64,000 bases of DNA from Thamnaconus septentrionalis (taxonomy: Eukaryota; Chordata; Actinopteri; Tetraodontiformes; Monacanthidae), in assembly GCA_009823395.1 (NCBI GenBank), contig CM020518.1, positions 15,258,501 to 15,322,500 of the forward strand. The letters are read 5' to 3'. The notes beneath the pieces are model-generated. The model saw nothing but the letters and a program-made list of their open reading frames with translations, had not been told where the DNA came from and did no database searches. This document shows positions 62,101 through 64,000 of the stretch, in pieces; positions within the stretch are counted from its first letter, which is position 1, and every line of letters starts with the position of its first letter. The position numbers were made by a program, and so were the translations under genes.

Positions 62101-64000
62101 GGACACTTGAAACCTACTTAAGCCTTTTTTTGTGTCATATTTGACCAACGCTGAATGGATTTTCACCAGTAAACAGCTCTGCTGAATGCGAAGAAGTCAG
62201 AGGACATCAGTGTGACCAGGACCTGGTCCACAAATTGATTTTGGGAGATGTGTCTGCTGCGTCTGAGGATAGTGGAAAAACATCTGTGTTGCCAGAGCCT
62301 GATGGTTTGCTAAAACTGAACCATTCAAGGATCTATAAGCGGTTATAAAATAGGTATTTCTTTTTCTTTTTAAAAGCCTACCAGCTTTTCACTTCAGCAT
62401 GTAAGCAACCTTAGACGCGACGCGGCCTCTCAGTTTTGAGCGTGCGCAGGGCGCAAGGTTGTTTCTGTTCTTTCTGGACCTTTCAGTGTAATTTAGCGGA
62501 TTTGCCGCGCGGCTTTCAACTCGGCGGCTGCCCGCGTTGATGGCAGGCAGAAACTCGCGTTGCCGCGAATGAATGGAGACTCGGCGGAACAATGGATGGG
62601 GCTGGCTTTTGGGAGTTTGCTCGGGGGGCCTGCACTGGCATGAAACTCGCTGGGAGTATGAGAGGCAGGCAGGCTGGAGGCCTAATTAATCCACCCTCTC
62701 TTAATTAGTCCCTCTCCCCTGCCTGACGCACTAACCTCATCTTCTGATGCCTCCTTCCGTCATCACCTACTCCCTCCCTCTTTCCTCCTGCATCTGCATC
62801 TTCTTTCGTCCCCCATTTTCCGCTCCCTGTTTCTGGTGTGATATTTTTTTCCCCTTCTTTTCTTTCTCCAGGCCAGACCGAATGGCGACAATATGTTCGG
62901 AGGTGATAAACAAACACATGCGGCTTCAGAGGGCAGCTTAGGCAAATATGGTTGTCTGGGCTCCGGCCTGCCGTTGCCACGAGGGGACCAGACAAAAGCC
63001 CAGCTGTGGGCGGCAGAGATTGCCTTCGCGAGTGCTGCCTTTGGAGATACGCGACACGCCCGGACAATGCAGGTGGTCAAAAAAAGTGCGGCGGGTACGG
63101 ACCCCATCGCGCCTCCGAGAGCAGAGATCATGGTGCTAATCTGCAAGCGCTGGCACGGAAAAGATGCGGCAGATGCATCCCTGCAGCACGGCGGGACGAC
63201 GGGCCGTGGCAGTATCTGTAACCACGGTGGGAGGGCGGCGATGGTCGGGTCGGGGTGGGGGTGGGTAGGTGGGCTGGGGGGGAGTTCTGCCACGCTCAGA
63301 GATGCAGACTCTAATCGCGCCACATGACGCCCGATGTCCTGCCCACTCACTCAGCACCCGGAATAATGAGGCGGTTATTCCACCGGTGGCCGTGGCCGCT
63401 TCCAAAAAAAAAAAGAACCGTCCGTGCGGTGAATACCGATGAAGACTAACTGTTGACATTCCCGTGCACCACGCTGGCTTCGTAATGAGCCACATGATTA
63501 ACTCGTTGGGGCCTTAATTGAGTTTCTTGTTGGGAGTGATATTACCATTCTCTTTAAACATTGGGATCTCTTTTACTTTCATGAGCAGGTCGTCTGCTTG
63601 GTACCCCCGCTGTAGCTCCTGAGCCATTCGTGTACAAGGCAAAGCGACGTGCACTTTCACATTCTGAGCAAGCCAAATTAAAATTAATATTTTATTGTTA
63701 TCATTAGAACAGTGTTTGGGTCTCCAGTGATTAAATTCGACCGGATATTGTCTGGCCGGCTCTAGAGCAGTGCACAGTATCTCTGTGCCCCGTGTCTGTG
63801 TGCATCTATATCTTTTCAAGGTCAAGTATTTTTTTGCACTCAGAGGAAGCTGAAAATCTTATTCCCTCCAAGCTCCTCCGTAATGACGCCTCAAATGTCA
63901 AACCCGCGCCATGAGCGGGTTCACCGCGAACAAGGCACCTTTGGTGGCATTTTCAAAGAGAACCTGGTTTTTCAAAGAGATTAAAGCCTTTTTCTAATTA
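59199..64000. other. Unassigned sequence to the window end
   Basis: No recognisable exon. It holds T-runs near 61302 and 61339, an (AAAAT)-type run near 60318-60340 and TAAT-rich, homeodomain-like sequence at about 62683-62708. A CpG-dense block spans about 62.4-63.4 kb. The missing last exon of the long lrrtm4 isoform was not found. Confidence 0.5.
62400..63430. promoter_or_regulatory. Orphan CpG-rich region
   Basis: CpG-dense sequence (for example ACGCGACGCGGCCTCTC near 62414 and GCCGCGCGGC near 62504), interrupted by a pyrimidine-rich stretch at about 62700-62870. It includes a G-rich stretch at 63218-63286. It is open for 195 codons on the minus strand and 144 on the plus strand, neither with a recognisable domain. 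The regulatory role is inferred from composition. Confidence 0.3.

Noticed and set aside
62763..63350. 195-codon minus-strand frame, with a 144-codon plus-strand frame over the same DNA
   Set aside because: Both lie in GC-rich CpG-dense DNA with few stops, have proline/arginine or glycine-rich low-information translations and match no family known to me.

Overview
The window looks like vertebrate nuclear DNA from a ray-finned fish, probably a percomorph. The reasons are one intron-split neuronal leucine-rich-repeat receptor gene in a very gene-poor landscape, many TG/TA/TC microsatellites, short hAT-like elements that start TAGGG-TGGGC, and a SINE-like dispersed repeat with an (ATGA)n tail of a kind I associate with percomorph genomes. 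The species cannot be told from the sequence alone.

Only one protein-coding gene can be supported: a plus-strand lrrtm4 orthologue (leucine-rich repeat transmembrane neuronal 4). Its first coding exon is only ATG plus one G (36134-36137), followed by a GTAAGT donor. A 9,586-base intron (36138-45723) follows. The second coding exon (45724-47291) carries almost the whole 523-residue protein: signal peptide, LRRNT, about ten LRRs, LRRCT, one membrane helix, and a cytoplasmic tail ending in ECEV. The stop codon lies inside a usable splice donor (GAG|GTATGA). This matches the short/long isoform choice known for mammalian LRRTM4. The alternative last exon was not found and probably lies beyond base 64000.

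Layout: 1-4457 is unassigned sequence. 4458-9134 is a recent tandem duplication of about 2.34 kb. 9135-17970 is unassigned, with microsatellites and CpG-rich patches. 17971-19203 holds old repeat fragments. 19204-29110 is unassigned, with a CpG-rich patch near 19.8 kb. 29111-31289 is a cluster of nested transposons. 31290-35119 is unassigned. 35120-36137 is the CpG-rich lrrtm4 5' region with upstream ORFs. 36138-45723 is the intron, containing one SINE-like insertion. 45724-47291 is the main coding exon. 47292-64000 is downstream and probably includes 3' UTR, a further intron or flank, two more SINE-like copies, a long (TA)n tract and CpG-rich patches at about 55.8-57.7 and 62.4-63.4 kb.

The strongest observations beyond the gene are three. 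First, there is a three-layer nest of mobile elements: SINE-like inside one hAT-like element inside another, with target duplications at the two inner levels. Second, four SINE-like copies have clear 9-12 base target duplications, and two of them are truncated at the same internal point. Third, the 2.34 kb tandem duplication has copies that differ largely by homopolymer length, so an assembly artefact is possible. I saw no sign of an undescribed multi-gene system.
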